Assembly (NCBI GenBank): GCA_045643185.1
Contig: JAZUKH010000069.1
Location: forward strand, 1 to 35,154
Length of the DNA stretch: 35,154 nucleotides
Source of the DNA: RGIG464 sp045643185
GTDB lineage: Bacteria > Myxococcota_A > Bradymonadia > UBA4248
Direction of reading: 5' to 3'
Part shown: piece after piece, positions 1 through 7,934 of the stretch
How positions within the stretch are numbered: the stretch's first letter is position 1
Layout of the letters: each line of letters begins with the position of its first letter
Notes under the pieces: model-generated
Told to the model about the DNA's origin: nothing
Database searches by the model: none
The model's input: the letters and a program-made list of their open reading frames with translations, nothing else
Translations under genes and position numbers: made by a program

Positions 1-508
1 ACCGCAACTGGGTTCGCCGCTCGAAAAAACGCCGATGCTCGACGATTGCCGAGACAACCACAACATCGCCGCGTGCGGTGCCGTCATCGCCACGACCCAA
101 AGCGAAGCCTGGACACCGTCGTTACAGCCCAAAAAGGTCATTCCCAGCTTGTCGCTCGAACTCATTCTGGGCTGGATATTCTTCCCGATCGCGTTTCTCA
201 TGGGCGTACCGGTCCAGGACTGCTTCCTGGTCGGTCAGCTGCTCGGCGAAAAGATGGGCCTGAACGAATTCGTCGCCTACCTGCACCTGTCAAACGTACT
301 CGACCAGTTGTCATACCGCGCCATCGTCATTTCGACCTACGCGCTGTGCGGCTTCGCCAACTTCGGCTCGATCGCCATCCAGATCGGCGGGATCGGCGCG
401 ATGGCCCCGCACCGGCGCTCTGACCTTGCCAAACTCGGCATGAAGGCCATGATCGCCGGCGCCATCGTCACATTCCTGACAGCCACCATCGCAGGTGCCC
501 TGATCTAA
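1..508 (+). CDS. CNT-family nucleoside transporter, C-terminal part (5' end outside window)
   Basis: The visible 169 codons (frame from base 2, open to the window edge, TAA at 506-508) end in the C-terminal part of a concentrative nucleoside transporter, which takes up nucleosides with a cation across the inner membrane. Recognisable blocks are ELILGWIFFPIAFLMGVP, then a KMGLNEFVAYLHL segment, then ALCGFANFGSIAIQIGG followed by a MAPHRRSDL loop and a last hydrophobic helix. The NEF and CGFAN motifs are family hallmarks. The roughly 50 residues before the first block are hydrophilic and do not resemble the membrane helix expected there; this could be a lineage-specific loop, divergence or an upstream frameshift. 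Confidence in the family is high, in the N-terminal side low. Confidence 0.85.
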   Translation, partial: PQLGSPLEKTPMLDDCRDNHNIAACGAVIATTQSEAWTPSLQPKKVIPSLSLELILGWIFFPIAFLMGVPVQDCFLVGQLLGEKMGLNEFVAYLHLSNVLDQLSYRAIVISTYALCGFANFGSIAIQIGGIGAMAPHRRSDLAKLGMKAMIAGAIVTFLTATIAGALI

Positions 509-537
509 CGTGTTCTTCATGTTCTGACACGCTCTCA

Positions 538-569
538 AGCCACGTTTTCATAAACGTGGCTTTTTTTTT
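538..569 (+). terminator. Rho-independent terminator after the nucleoside transporter gene
   Basis: A perfect 10-bp stem (AGCCACGTTT / AAACGTGGCT) with a TCAT loop is followed by a run of T. It lies 30 bases after the transporter stop codon. Confidence 0.92.
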
Positions 570-650
570 CGCACCAACCAGCCACTTATCGGTTAAACTA
601 GATCGGTTTTGTCTGTCCCCCTTGGTATGGTTGAGGAGCGTTTGAACCCC

Positions 651-992
651 ATGATAAAACTGCGAAAATCTACTTTGCTTTGTCTATTCGGCCTGTTACT
701 GCTGAGCCCGACGCTATTTTCTTGCGCGTCGAGCGTCGTCCAGGTCAAACAGTCGGAAGCCTCGTTCGACCTCTTCGTCGACGTCGAGCCCAAAGACGCC
801 ATCATTCTGATCGACGACGTCGTGTATGGCACGGGCAACAACACCGCCGAAACGCCGCTGCACGTCACGGCTGGCACAAAACGCGTTGAGATACGCCACG
901 CGGGCTATCATCCGTTCCGAACCACGCTCGAATATATTCAACCCGGCGAAGTGTACACGCTCTCGACCCACCTGATCCAATCGGAGTTCTAG
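651..992 (+). CDS. PEGA-domain lipoprotein
   Basis: Predicted 113-residue lipoprotein. The start at 651 gives MIKLRKSTLLCLFGLLLL followed by an LFSC lipobox, so the mature protein would begin with a lipidated Cys. A GAGGAG at 633-638 could serve this start with long spacing; a TTG at 642 and an ATG at 627 are in-frame alternatives, but only 651 gives a clean signal peptide. The rest is one PEGA-type domain: a VDVEPKDAIILIDD strand pair, a TPLHVTAGTKRVEIRH strand and a GYHPF turn. PEGA domains are common on envelope proteins and their ligands are mostly unknown. The stop is two bases before the dnaB start, so the two genes are probably co-transcribed. The specific function is unknown. Confidence 0.8.
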   Translation: MIKLRKSTLLCLFGLLLLSPTLFSCASSVVQVKQSEASFDLFVDVEPKDAIILIDDVVYGTGNNTAETPLHVTAGTKRVEIRHAGYHPFRTTLEYIQPGEVYTLSTHLIQSEF

Positions 993-994
993 CG

Positions 995-2359
995 ATGCCC
1001 AAACCTCAACCGACGCCAGAATACACCCCGCAGATTCCCAGCAATGAACAAGCCGAAAAGTCGCTCCTGGGCAGCATTCTGCTCGACAACTCGACGCTGT
1101 CGCTCGCAAACGACATATTGCGTCCAGAAGACTTCTATTACGAGCTGAACCGCGAGATCTGGCGCGCGATGCTGAGGCTTTACGACCAAAACATCACGAT
1201 CGACGTGGCGACGCTGACCGCACAGATCGGCCAGTTCAAGCTCTTCGAAGACCGCGGCGGCGCGCTCTACCTCATGGAGCTGGAATCCAACCTGCCGTCA
1301 GCGACCAACATTCGACACTACGCCGAACTCATCAAAAATGCGTCACAGCTCAGAAGCGTCATCGAGATCGCCGACCGAGCCAAAATGAAAGCGCAAAGCC
1401 CCGTGATGGACGTCACGGCGTTCATCACCGAGCTCAACAAGGACGTCTTTGACCTGACACTTCGCGACGCAGCCAAGCCCTACTTCTCGATGAAAGAAGT
1501 CCTCCAGTCGACCTTCGAAATTCTGGAAGACCTAAACAACAACGAAACAGGCAGCGCTGCCGGTGTCAGCACAGGCTTCATCGACCTCGACGCCAAACTC
1601 GCCGGCTTTCGCCCAGGCACACTGACCATTCTGGCAGCCCGACCAGCCATGGGCAAAACGGCATTGGCACTGAACTTTTTGACCAACGCGGCCATCGACA
1701 ACCACGTACCGGCAGCCTTCTTCTCGCTCGAAATGACCAAAGAAGAGCTCGGTAACCGTATTCTCTCGTCCCGCGCCCAGATCGAGGGCGATCACCTGCG
1801 ACGTGGCACATTGTCGAACGAAGAGTGGAACAAACTGCTCGAAACGATGAAACAGCTCAACACCTCGGCCATCTTCGTCGATGAAACACCAGGTCTCGAC
1901 ATCACACGATTTTCGGCCAAGGCTCGACGACTCAAAGAAGAACAAAAGATCGGCCTGATCGTCATCGACTACCTTCAGCTCATGCACGGCAGTGTCTCAA
2001 ATCCAAACTCCCGTGAACAGGAGATCTCCGAGATCAGCCGCACCCTCAAAGGCCTTTCCAAAGAACTCAAAATTCCCATCGTGGCACTTGCACAGCTCAA
2101 CCGTGGCGTCGAAGCGCGTGAAGATAAACGCCCGATGCTCTCCGACCTTCGTGAATCTGGTGCTATCGAACAGGATGCTGACGTCATCATGTTCATCTAT
2201 CGCGACGACTACTATCACAAAGACTCCGCCGAAAAAGGCGTCTCTGAAGTTATCGTCGCCAAGCAGCGTGCCGGCGCCACGGGCACGATCAAGCTCAAAT
2301 GGTACGGTCAGTACACGCTTTTCCAAAACCTGGCGCGCGACGCCGACGTAACGTACTGA
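995..2359 (+). CDS. dnaB: Replicative DNA helicase DnaB
   Basis: A 454-residue protein, the usual length for DnaB, the hexameric ATP-driven helicase that unwinds DNA at the replication fork and recruits primase. The N-terminal domain (about 14-120) starts with the typical SNEQAEKSLLGSILLD block. The RecA-like C-terminal domain carries Walker A ARPAMGKT at 215-222, Walker B LIVID at 321-325 and the LSDLRESGAIEQDAD block at 382-396; the end KLKWYGQYTLFQNL is also typical. No intein or insertion is seen. The gene follows the PEGA lipoprotein by two bases and converges on the SUI1-like gene six bases beyond its stop, with no clear terminator between. Confidence 0.98.
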   Translation: MPKPQPTPEYTPQIPSNEQAEKSLLGSILLDNSTLSLANDILRPEDFYYELNREIWRAMLRLYDQNITIDVATLTAQIGQFKLFEDRGGALYLMELESNLPSATNIRHYAELIKNASQLRSVIEIADRAKMKAQSPVMDVTAFITELNKDVFDLTLRDAAKPYFSMKEVLQSTFEILEDLNNNETGSAAGVSTGFIDLDAKLAGFRPGTLTILAARPAMGKTALALNFLTNAAIDNHVPAAFFSLEMTKEELGNRILSSRAQIEGDHLRRGTLSNEEWNKLLETMKQLNTSAIFVDETPGLDITRFSAKARRLKEEQKIGLIVIDYLQLMHGSVSNPNSREQEISEISRTLKGLSKELKIPIVALAQLNRGVEAREDKRPMLSDLRESGAIEQDADVIMFIYRDDYYHKDSAEKGVSEVIVAKQRAGATGTIKLKWYGQYTLFQNLARDADVTY

Positions 2360-2365
2360 CGAGAC

Positions 2366-2710
2366 TTAGCGCTTCAAACCAAGGCGTTCCACCTGATCGC
2401 CCTGCAATACGACGTGATCTTCTTCCACGCTGCCGCCAACGCCCAGTGTGGTCTTCATCTTTTTGAGCCACGCCGTGAGCGCCGCCTCGTCGGGCGTACC
2501 AGCAAAAGACACGACGGTGACAGTCTTGCCGCCACGATGCGCACGTTCGATCCGGGCACTTTTGGCCACGGGCAAACTCGCCGATACTTTGGTCACAGAC
2601 GGCGCCGGCGCGTCTGCTGAGGCACGCGCCGCGCTTTCCGGCTTTTGAAGCGCGGCAAACGGGTTAGAAAAACTCACATCCTCGTTTTGCCAACGCGCTT
2701 GCTTAGCCAT
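2366..2710 (-). CDS. SUI1/eIF1-like translation factor (YciH family)
   Basis: A 114-residue protein. Residues 1-50 are low-complexity (Ala/Ser/Pro); residues 53-112 form a SUI1-like domain with basic RAHRGGKTVTVV, a helix (EAALTAWLKKMKTTL), the GVGGSVEEDHVVLQGD core and a final helix. Bacterial YciH/SUI1 proteins are related to eukaryotic eIF1 and are thought to monitor start-codon selection on the 30S subunit, but they are not essential and are poorly understood. The start codon overlaps the end of the KhpB-like gene by 8 bases, so translational coupling is likely. No strong ribosome binding site is visible, which fits coupling. Confidence 0.85.
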   Translation of the reverse strand: MAKQARWQNEDVSFSNPFAALQKPESAARASADAPAPSVTKVSASLPVAKSARIERAHRGGKTVTVVSFAGTPDEAALTAWLKKMKTTLGVGGSVEEDHVVLQGDQVERLGLKR

Positions 2711-3185
2711 GTTTTTTCACTTCAAGATGACGGAAGGATTCAAAACCTTCAGACTGCGTTTCGACCGACGAATCCGCATTCAAAAGCAGATGCAAAGCAC
2801 GACGATCCACATTGTCCATGCCGTAGATCTGAACTTTTTCGACACCGGCTTCCACTTTGTTGTGAAGGTCACGAGCAATGCCCTCAAGCTGATGAACACG
2901 CGTCAAACGATAGCCATTCACATCGATATCAAAACGCGTTTCACAACCAAGCGTAAAACGAGCACGCTTCACCAACCACGACAACGCATTGATCACTTCC
3001 GCACTGCGCGCCGGTGACAGGTCTTTCACGTCATCGCCGACCACATCAAAAACCACTGTATTATCAATGATTTCCGTGTACACCTCGGCTTCATACCCCA
3101 TCAAAGAAAGCATGTCCGTCAAAAAGTCCGCCGCACGATCGATCACATCGCCGTCGTAATCTTCGTAAAGATAATCCATAGCCAT
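2703..3185 (-). CDS. KhpB/Jag-like RNA-binding protein (KH-R3H)
   Basis: A 160-residue protein matching the KH plus R3H part of Jag/KhpB without a clear N-terminal Jag-N domain. Residues 15-80 resemble the type II KH fold (AADFLTDMLSLMGYEAEV, then DDVKDL...INALSWLVKRA), but the GxxG RNA-binding loop reads SPAR at 57-60. Residues 85-157 contain the DVNGYR strand, a long helix and an Rx3H motif (R128, H132), ending in ETQSEGFESFRHLEV. The start at 3185 is chosen because AAGGA sits seven bases upstream; a TTG at 3203 is an alternative. KhpB proteins bind RNA globally in Gram-positives; here it is paired with a SUI1-like gene, suggesting a translation role. In many genomes this gene follows yidC, but here it does not. 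Confidence 0.85.
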   Translation of the reverse strand: MAMDYLYEDYDGDVIDRAADFLTDMLSLMGYEAEVYTEIIDNTVVFDVVGDDVKDLSPARSAEVINALSWLVKRARFTLGCETRFDIDVNGYRLTRVHQLEGIARDLHNKVEAGVEKVQIYGMDNVDRRALHLLLNADSSVETQSEGFESFRHLEVKKHG

Positions 3186-3424
3186 TGAAATTTCCTTCTT
3201 CAAAAAAGCTGTCTTAAAAAACAGCTAGGCAAAATTGAACACGAAATTTTACGTTATAAGCCAATTTGACGCAAGTATTTCTCCATTTCCAGTCCCAAAA
3301 TCCACCACTTATACGCGCGCTTACTCGCCTGCCGACCTCAAAAAAAAGAATGCGTCCCACACAAACAAAGGCTAAAATTCCGTCAGATCAAAATGCCGTT
3401 GCGACAATGGATGATTTTGGTTTT

Positions 3425-3496
3425 GAGGGGGAAGTTTCCCCCTACGCGGCTATTTCCTTCGGAAATACGCCGCTACCCCTTCGCCTGGCAGGGCCC
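3425..3496 (-). repeat. Intergenic hairpin repeat, long copy 1
   Basis: A 72-bp element with a GGGGGAA/TTCCCCC hairpin, then a hairpin with arms GCGGC (3446-3450) and GCCGC (3469-3473) around inner stem TATTTCC/GGAAATA with one unpaired C, then a CCTGGCAGG-GCCC tail. A near-identical copy lies at 28965-29037. In the reverse complement it has the same plan (GC arm, unpaired G, TATT stem) as the hairpins at 13993, 23463 and 23503. Confidence 0.85.
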
Positions 3497-3497
3497 T

Positions 3498-3563
3498 TTT
3501 CCAGGCGTATGCGCAAACGTCAAGTCAAACATGCCCATCCACGTGCTTTCCAGGCGTATGCGC
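3498..3563. repeat. 17-bp direct repeat pair
   Basis: TTTCCAGGCGTATGCGC occurs at 3498-3514 and again at 3547-3563, 49 bases apart, just before the epimerase ribosome binding site. It adjoins the hairpin repeat and may be part of the same composite element. Confidence 0.8.
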
Positions 3564-3580
3564 CATCGTTAGGAGTTGTC

Positions 3581-5116
3581 ATGTCTAAAAACGAGCTGTT
3601 TCTTTTCGACGCGCTGAGCGCCTTTGGTCTGGCCATGCTCAACCGGGTCCCCCGCGAATACCACGTCGCTGCCTGGACCAGCAAAGCGATGCTGCAGACT
3701 CAGCGCCTTCCCCAAAACCTTGAGATCCACCACGTCGCGATGGACGCGCTCAACGGATTGGCAAGCGAAGCAGCTAAGGCGACACACGTGGTCATTGTGC
3801 TCGACGCATTTTATAAACGAACAGACAAGGTCAACCTGGCGCTGCTTTCCGACGCGATCCGAAAAATGTACGACGCCTGCGACGACGACCACACGCGCGC
3901 ATTCGTCTTCGTTTCAACAGGTGCCGTCTATAAAGATAGTGTGTTTCCCGCCGACGAAAACGCCGCGGTCGTCGAAAAAAACGATGTGACACGCACGGCC
4001 CTGGAAATCGAGCATTACCTGGAAAACGCGTCGGCGGATCGTGCGCTCAAACCCTTGATCCTGCGCGCCGCAACGCCTTATGGCCCCATGTGCGCCTCCA
4101 CACCCTACGCGCTCTTTCAACAGGCAACCGTGCTCTCGACGCTACGAACCACAGTCCCACGCTTTTACAAAGGCCCGATCTGCCCGCTCGTCCACGTCGA
4201 CGACGTCGCGGCTGCCATTTATTACCTCATGGCACTCAAAAGAACACTCGAACTGCGCTACAACCTGGCTGATCAGGAAGCCATGAACCTCGGCGAGATG
4301 TTCGCCGTCGTGCGTCAGACAACCGAGATTCCGGAATACACGAGGATCGTGCTGCCACACGTCGCCTCTTTTCCGTGGCTCATCCGCATTCTACAAAAGT
4401 TTCGTTATTTCGACACGCTCGACGAACTGACGAACCGCATCTGGAAACAAGTCGCCTACGGCTACGCCATCGACCAGACGCCCTCCCCCAGTCTCTCCGA
4501 CTTTTTGTGCGCGACCTCCTGTCCAAAACTTTCAACCAAACGACTCGCCGATACCGGCTTTGAATTCGAACATCCATCGTTTCGAACTTCAGCCAAGGCT
4601 TTTTACAACAAGCTGTGTGAAGATCACTGGATCCCCGACCTGTCGCAGCCGCCCTGCCGTCAAGATGCCCTCTTCAACCGAGTGTATTTTTGGCAAAGTT
4701 GGAAAGGCTTTTTGATCGATCAGGAAAATCCCAACACCTCGTTGACGCTCGAGTTGGGCATCGACAACGACATGCCGATCTGGGCGACACACAGTTTCTC
4801 GCAGGCACCGCTTCGCGGTACGCTCACGATCGGTGATCGCTCGCCGATCCCGATCGAAGGCAATCGACAAGTGCGTCACCTCATCGACGTCTGTTCGCTC
4901 GCCACGGCCTCGTTCCACATCCAGATCGCTGAACGCGACCTGACGTTCAAACCCATTCCCGGCGGCGAACATGGCCTGGCACCTTACCAAAAGTTTTCAC
5001 TCGTCGACGCTGACGGACGCGTGCGATTCACGGGCAAGCTCACACTCGACATCACGCCCACGACCGTACTCAAAAGTCTCAAAACGGTCAACTTCGGTGT
5101 CCATCCGCACGCCTAA
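3581..5116 (+). CDS. Degenerate NAD-dependent epimerase/SDR-like protein with extra C-terminal domain
   Basis: A 511-residue protein; the ATG at 3581 is preceded by AGGAG at 3571-3575, which decides the start. Residues 1-290 resemble extended SDR sugar-nucleotide epimerases: VFVSTGAVY (109-117), ILRAATPYGP (160-169), PLVHVDDVA (202-210) and a YNLAD strand. The N-terminal Gly-rich nucleotide loop is replaced by FLFDALSAFG, and the YxxxK catalytic pair is not seen where expected (around 133-144), so classical epimerase activity is doubtful. Residues about 300-511 form a region I do not recognise, with many beta-like segments. It stands alone between the repeat region and a lipoprotein gene. It could be a divergent enzyme or a nucleotide-binding scaffold. 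Confidence 0.7.
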   Translation: MSKNELFLFDALSAFGLAMLNRVPREYHVAAWTSKAMLQTQRLPQNLEIHHVAMDALNGLASEAAKATHVVIVLDAFYKRTDKVNLALLSDAIRKMYDACDDDHTRAFVFVSTGAVYKDSVFPADENAAVVEKNDVTRTALEIEHYLENASADRALKPLILRAATPYGPMCASTPYALFQQATVLSTLRTTVPRFYKGPICPLVHVDDVAAAIYYLMALKRTLELRYNLADQEAMNLGEMFAVVRQTTEIPEYTRIVLPHVASFPWLIRILQKFRYFDTLDELTNRIWKQVAYGYAIDQTPSPSLSDFLCATSCPKLSTKRLADTGFEFEHPSFRTSAKAFYNKLCEDHWIPDLSQPPCRQDALFNRVYFWQSWKGFLIDQENPNTSLTLELGIDNDMPIWATHSFSQAPLRGTLTIGDRSPIPIEGNRQVRHLIDVCSLATASFHIQIAERDLTFKPIPGGEHGLAPYQKFSLVDADGRVRFTGKLTLDITPTTVLKSLKTVNFGVHPHA

Positions 5117-5146
5117 CGATCTGATCCGGTTTTTTCGTCTTCAATT

Positions 5147-5174
5147 TTTACTTACATACAAAATGCGCTAAAAT
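5147..5174 (+). promoter_or_regulatory. Sigma-70-type promoter for the Cys/Asp-rich lipoprotein gene
   Basis: A -35 box TTTACT (5147-5152), a 16-base spacer and a -10 box TAAAAT (5169-5174) lie in an AT-rich stretch, about 70 bases before the start codon. Confidence 0.55.
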
Positions 5175-5190
5175 AAAGTCAGTGTCTTTA

Positions 5191-5214
5191 GCGAAGTCAT
5201 GCCTGTGACTTCGC
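5191..5214 (+). promoter_or_regulatory. 5' leader stem-loop of the lipoprotein mRNA
   Basis: A perfect 9-bp stem GCGAAGTCA/TGACTTCGC with a 6-base loop sits between the promoter and the ribosome binding site; a short T run follows seven bases later. It could stabilise the 5' end of the mRNA or act as a weak attenuator. No known riboswitch class is recognised. Confidence 0.5.
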
Positions 5215-5247
5215 ATTAACTTTTTTGTCTTAAGGAGAATGACAAAC

Positions 5248-6504
5248 ATGAAATTCGACAAACGTTCCTGGATTATCGCTGCACTCGTTGCTGGTCTTAG
5301 CTTTGGCATGGTCGCCTGCGGTGACGACGATGACAAAGATGACAATGACAAAGATGACAAAGGTCAGCAGGAAGAACTTTGCGGTAACGGCAAGATCGAT
5401 GCCGACGAAGTTTGCGATACCGGTGCGAACAAACAGGGCGGCGATGACGACGACGTGATGGCTAACGACGCTTCCTGCCAGATGTATGGCGAATCCAGCT
5501 CGACCGACAAAGGCAAGACCTGGGTCGACGGCGGCAAACCCAAATGCGCCAACGACTGCAAGGGCTTCAAAAAAGGCACCTGTATGACCACGCAGGAACA
5601 GGAAGCCCTCAATAGCGAAGGCGTCAACGGTATCGCCACGTGCGGCTCCACTCTCGCGATCGCCGATAACAAAGCCACCGCAACCGTGACTTACGCTCTT
5701 GGCACGACCACGCAGGACAGCGGCGTCAAAGCTGGTATCGTCTGCGGTAACGCCGACCTCGCCGTCGCGTCCGCCGTCGCCGGTACCACGCTCATCGATG
5801 CCGCCAGCGGCAAAGCCACGCTCTCTGCTGACCTCACGGCCGGCTCCGGCATCTGCTTCGTCGTCGTTCAGGCCAAAGACAAACCTGCCGTCGTTTGCCC
5901 GCTCGAAAATGGCGTGCCCGCCAAAGCCAGTGGCAGCGCCACCGAACTCAAAAACTCCACCGTCACCTACACGATCGCTGCCGATGCTGACGTCATCGCT
6001 TCATGGAACGACTTCTCCCTCAACGACATGAATACCAAAATCGTTGGTGATGGCATCAAAGCCCAGGCCGGTTCCGATGTTGACGCCAGCCTCAAACTCG
6101 TCATCATCGACGATAGCAATGTCGAAAAACTCAACATCAAAGTTGGTCAGTCTGCGGATAGCAGCAACAAAGCCCTCCAGGTCGGCCCCAAATCTGGTAA
6201 AGATCCTGTCTTCCCGACCGCCAAGACCCTCGATGCCGCGACGGCTTCCCATATCCTGATCTCCTCAACCAACCTGGCTGGCAAATCTATCAAAGTGATT
6301 GCCAAGACGGGTAAATACGGCGGTACCTTCTCCGTCGTCGCCGGTTCCGAAGAAATCATCAAGGAATTCAGCTCCGAAGAATACAAAGATGTGACGGGCA
6401 CCATTCCCGCCGGCACGACCTCGATCGCGATCTATCCCTGGTTCACGAGTTGCAACGCCTCCACCTGCGGTAACATCAACATCGACAGCATCGTGATCAA
6501 GTAA
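5248..6504 (+). CDS. Secreted lipoprotein with Asp-rich linker and Cys-rich (DUF4215-like) segment
   Basis: A 418-residue predicted lipoprotein. The start at 5248 (MKFDKRSWIIAALVAGL, lipobox VAC) has AAGGAG ten bases upstream; an ATG at 5239 lies too close to that site. Directly after the lipidated Cys is a run rich in Asp and Lys (about residues 26-42). A Cys-rich segment follows, with CGNGKIDADEVCDTG and further Cys pairs, resembling the Cys-rich repeats common in Myxococcota surface proteins. The remaining 300 residues are beta-rich and end in an SIVIK strand like extracellular sandwich domains. The function is unknown; it is likely on the outer membrane surface or in the periplasm. It is flanked by its own promoter and terminator, so it is monocistronic. 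Confidence 0.8.
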   Translation: MKFDKRSWIIAALVAGLSFGMVACGDDDDKDDNDKDDKGQQEELCGNGKIDADEVCDTGANKQGGDDDDVMANDASCQMYGESSSTDKGKTWVDGGKPKCANDCKGFKKGTCMTTQEQEALNSEGVNGIATCGSTLAIADNKATATVTYALGTTTQDSGVKAGIVCGNADLAVASAVAGTTLIDAASGKATLSADLTAGSGICFVVVQAKDKPAVVCPLENGVPAKASGSATELKNSTVTYTIAADADVIASWNDFSLNDMNTKIVGDGIKAQAGSDVDASLKLVIIDDSNVEKLNIKVGQSADSSNKALQVGPKSGKDPVFPTAKTLDAATASHILISSTNLAGKSIKVIAKTGKYGGTFSVVAGSEEIIKEFSSEEYKDVTGTIPAGTTSIAIYPWFTSCNASTCGNINIDSIVIK

Positions 6505-6524
6505 GCTTCGATCGCCCGCTTGAA

Positions 6525-6562
6525 CAAAAAAGCCGCACACGCTCATGTGCGGCTTTTTTTTT
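6525..6562 (+). terminator. Terminator after the Cys/Asp-rich lipoprotein gene
   Basis: Stem AGCCGCACA/TGTGCGGCT with a 6-base loop, preceded by A6 and followed by T9. This is a strong intrinsic terminator that may work in both directions. Confidence 0.95.
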
Positions 6563-6586
6563 GTTGCATAGAAATCCAACGTCGTG

Positions 6587-6595
6587 TGCTATACT
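6587..6595 (+). promoter_or_regulatory. Extended -10 promoter for dnaX-ybaB
   Basis: TG-C-TATACT at 6587-6595, about 70 bases before the dnaX start and just after the preceding terminator. No good -35 box is seen, as is usual for extended -10 promoters. A similar TG-C-TATCAT lies before rpmH. Confidence 0.5.
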
Positions 6596-6662
6596 GATTG
6601 TCTCATTGCGCCAACCATGCGCCGAGTTGCCTCTTTTTCACCTGATACGGCGGATCACCTTC

Positions 6663-7934
6663 ATGAGTTATATCGTTCTCGCTCGAAAATATCGCCCGCA
6701 GACCTTTGCCGACCTGATCGGTCAGCAACACATCGCCAAGACTCTGCTCAATGCCATTGCCCAAAACCGCGTCGCCCATGCTTTCCTGTTTACTGGCTCG
6801 CGTGGTGTCGGTAAGACCTCGTCGGCGCGTATCTTCGCCAAAGCGTTAAACTGCGCCCACCCCGTCAACGGCGAACCTTGTAATGCATGCGATAGTTGCC
6901 GCGAAATCACCGAGAGCCGTTCGATCGACGTCATCGAAATGGACGCCGCATCCAACCGTGGTATCGACAGTATCCAGTCCGTTCTTGAATCCGTGCGTTA
7001 CGCGCCAGCACGCGACAAATACAAAATCTACATCATCGACGAAGTCCACATGCTGACGACTGAGGCATTCAACGCGTTGCTCAAGACCCTCGAAGAGCCG
7101 CCTGCTCATGTCATCTTCATTTTCGCCACGACAGATCCAAACAAAATTCCGATCACCATTCTGAGCCGCTGTCAGCGATACGATTTCAAACGCATTCCCA
7201 TCGACGAACTCGTCGGACACCTCAAAGCGATCTCCGAAAAAGAGAATATCGCGTTTGAAGACTCGGCTCTGCGCCTGATCGCGCGCAATTCACGCGGCGG
7301 TGTGCGAGATTCACTCAGTGCCATGGACCAGATCATCGCGTTTGCCGAACCACCCATCTCAGGCGAACGTGCCTCGGAAGTGCTTGGCGTGGCGAGTCGC
7401 GAAACGCTCATGCGCTTTATTCACGCCATTATTTCGCACGACGTCAGTGAAGCCCTCAGCGTCATTCAAAAAGTCGATGGCTATGGCCAAGACCTACGCC
7501 TTTTTGCCTTCGACGTGCTTGAAGCCATTCGCGATACGACTGTCCTGGCAGCCAACCAACATGCCGGTGCCTTCATTGAAATGGATGACGCCGAACAAAA
7601 ACAAGTCCTGACCTGGTTGCCAGAAACCACGCTCGACCGCCTGCAGCGCATGTTCTCGATCTGGTATCAAGCGTCTGAACAGCTTTTGCCAAAGAGCCTC
7701 ACGCCGCGTCTTTTGCTCGAAATGACGGCGATCAAACTCTGCCAGGTCGAATCCATTGTGCCACTCGACGCGATCTTGCGGCGTCTCGACTTTTTGACGA
7801 ACACGCTGACCTCTGGCAACGCCATTCCCGCCGACGCACTCGCCCAAGCCAGGGCCTTCCTGTCAGGTGAGCCATCCAACCTGATGACGCCTATCGCCCA
7901 GGACGACGCCTCAAAAAAAGCGTTGCAGCCGTAG
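6663..7934 (+). CDS. dnaX: DNA polymerase III clamp-loader subunit DnaX, unshifted short (gamma-like) frame
   Basis: Reading without a shift gives 423 residues. DnaX is the AAA+ ATPase of the clamp loader that places the sliding clamp on primed DNA. The start at 6663 gives the canonical MSYIVLARKYRPQTF. Visible motifs are Walker A GSRGVGKTS (45-53), four zinc-ligand Cys (64, 73, 76, 79), Walker B IIDEVH (124-129) and the SRC sensor (168-170). The lid and collar domains follow to about residue 400. The frame ends at TAG 7932-7934, just after a seven-A run, while a second frame carrying the typical tau C-terminus continues to 8851. The short product would be the gamma form lacking the helicase- and polymerase-binding region. 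The extended -10 promoter lies at 6587-6595. Confidence 0.96.
   Translation: MSYIVLARKYRPQTFADLIGQQHIAKTLLNAIAQNRVAHAFLFTGSRGVGKTSSARIFAKALNCAHPVNGEPCNACDSCREITESRSIDVIEMDAASNRGIDSIQSVLESVRYAPARDKYKIYIIDEVHMLTTEAFNALLKTLEEPPAHVIFIFATTDPNKIPITILSRCQRYDFKRIPIDELVGHLKAISEKENIAFEDSALRLIARNSRGGVRDSLSAMDQIIAFAEPPISGERASEVLGVASRETLMRFIHAIISHDVSEALSVIQKVDGYGQDLRLFAFDVLEAIRDTTVLAANQHAGAFIEMDDAEQKQVLTWLPETTLDRLQRMFSIWYQASEQLLPKSLTPRLLLEMTAIKLCQVESIVPLDAILRRLDFLTNTLTSGNAIPADALAQARAFLSGEPSNLMTPIAQDDASKKALQP

Larger units (their letters stand above)
3186..3580. other. 395-base intergenic region with a hairpin repeat and a 17-bp direct repeat
   Basis: This region lies between the divergent KhpB-like and epimerase genes. 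It contains the hairpin repeat at 3425-3496 and a 17-bp direct repeat, TTTCCAGGCGTATGCGC, at 3498-3514 and 3547-3563. A reading frame open from 3266 runs through the repeat into the epimerase gene, but its translation is repeat-derived and I do not take it as coding. No convincing promoter could be picked out. Confidence 0.7.

Noticed and set aside
3266..3580. N-terminal extension of the epimerase frame
   Set aside because: The extension translates the hairpin repeat and the direct repeat; a good ribosome binding site precedes the ATG at 3581.
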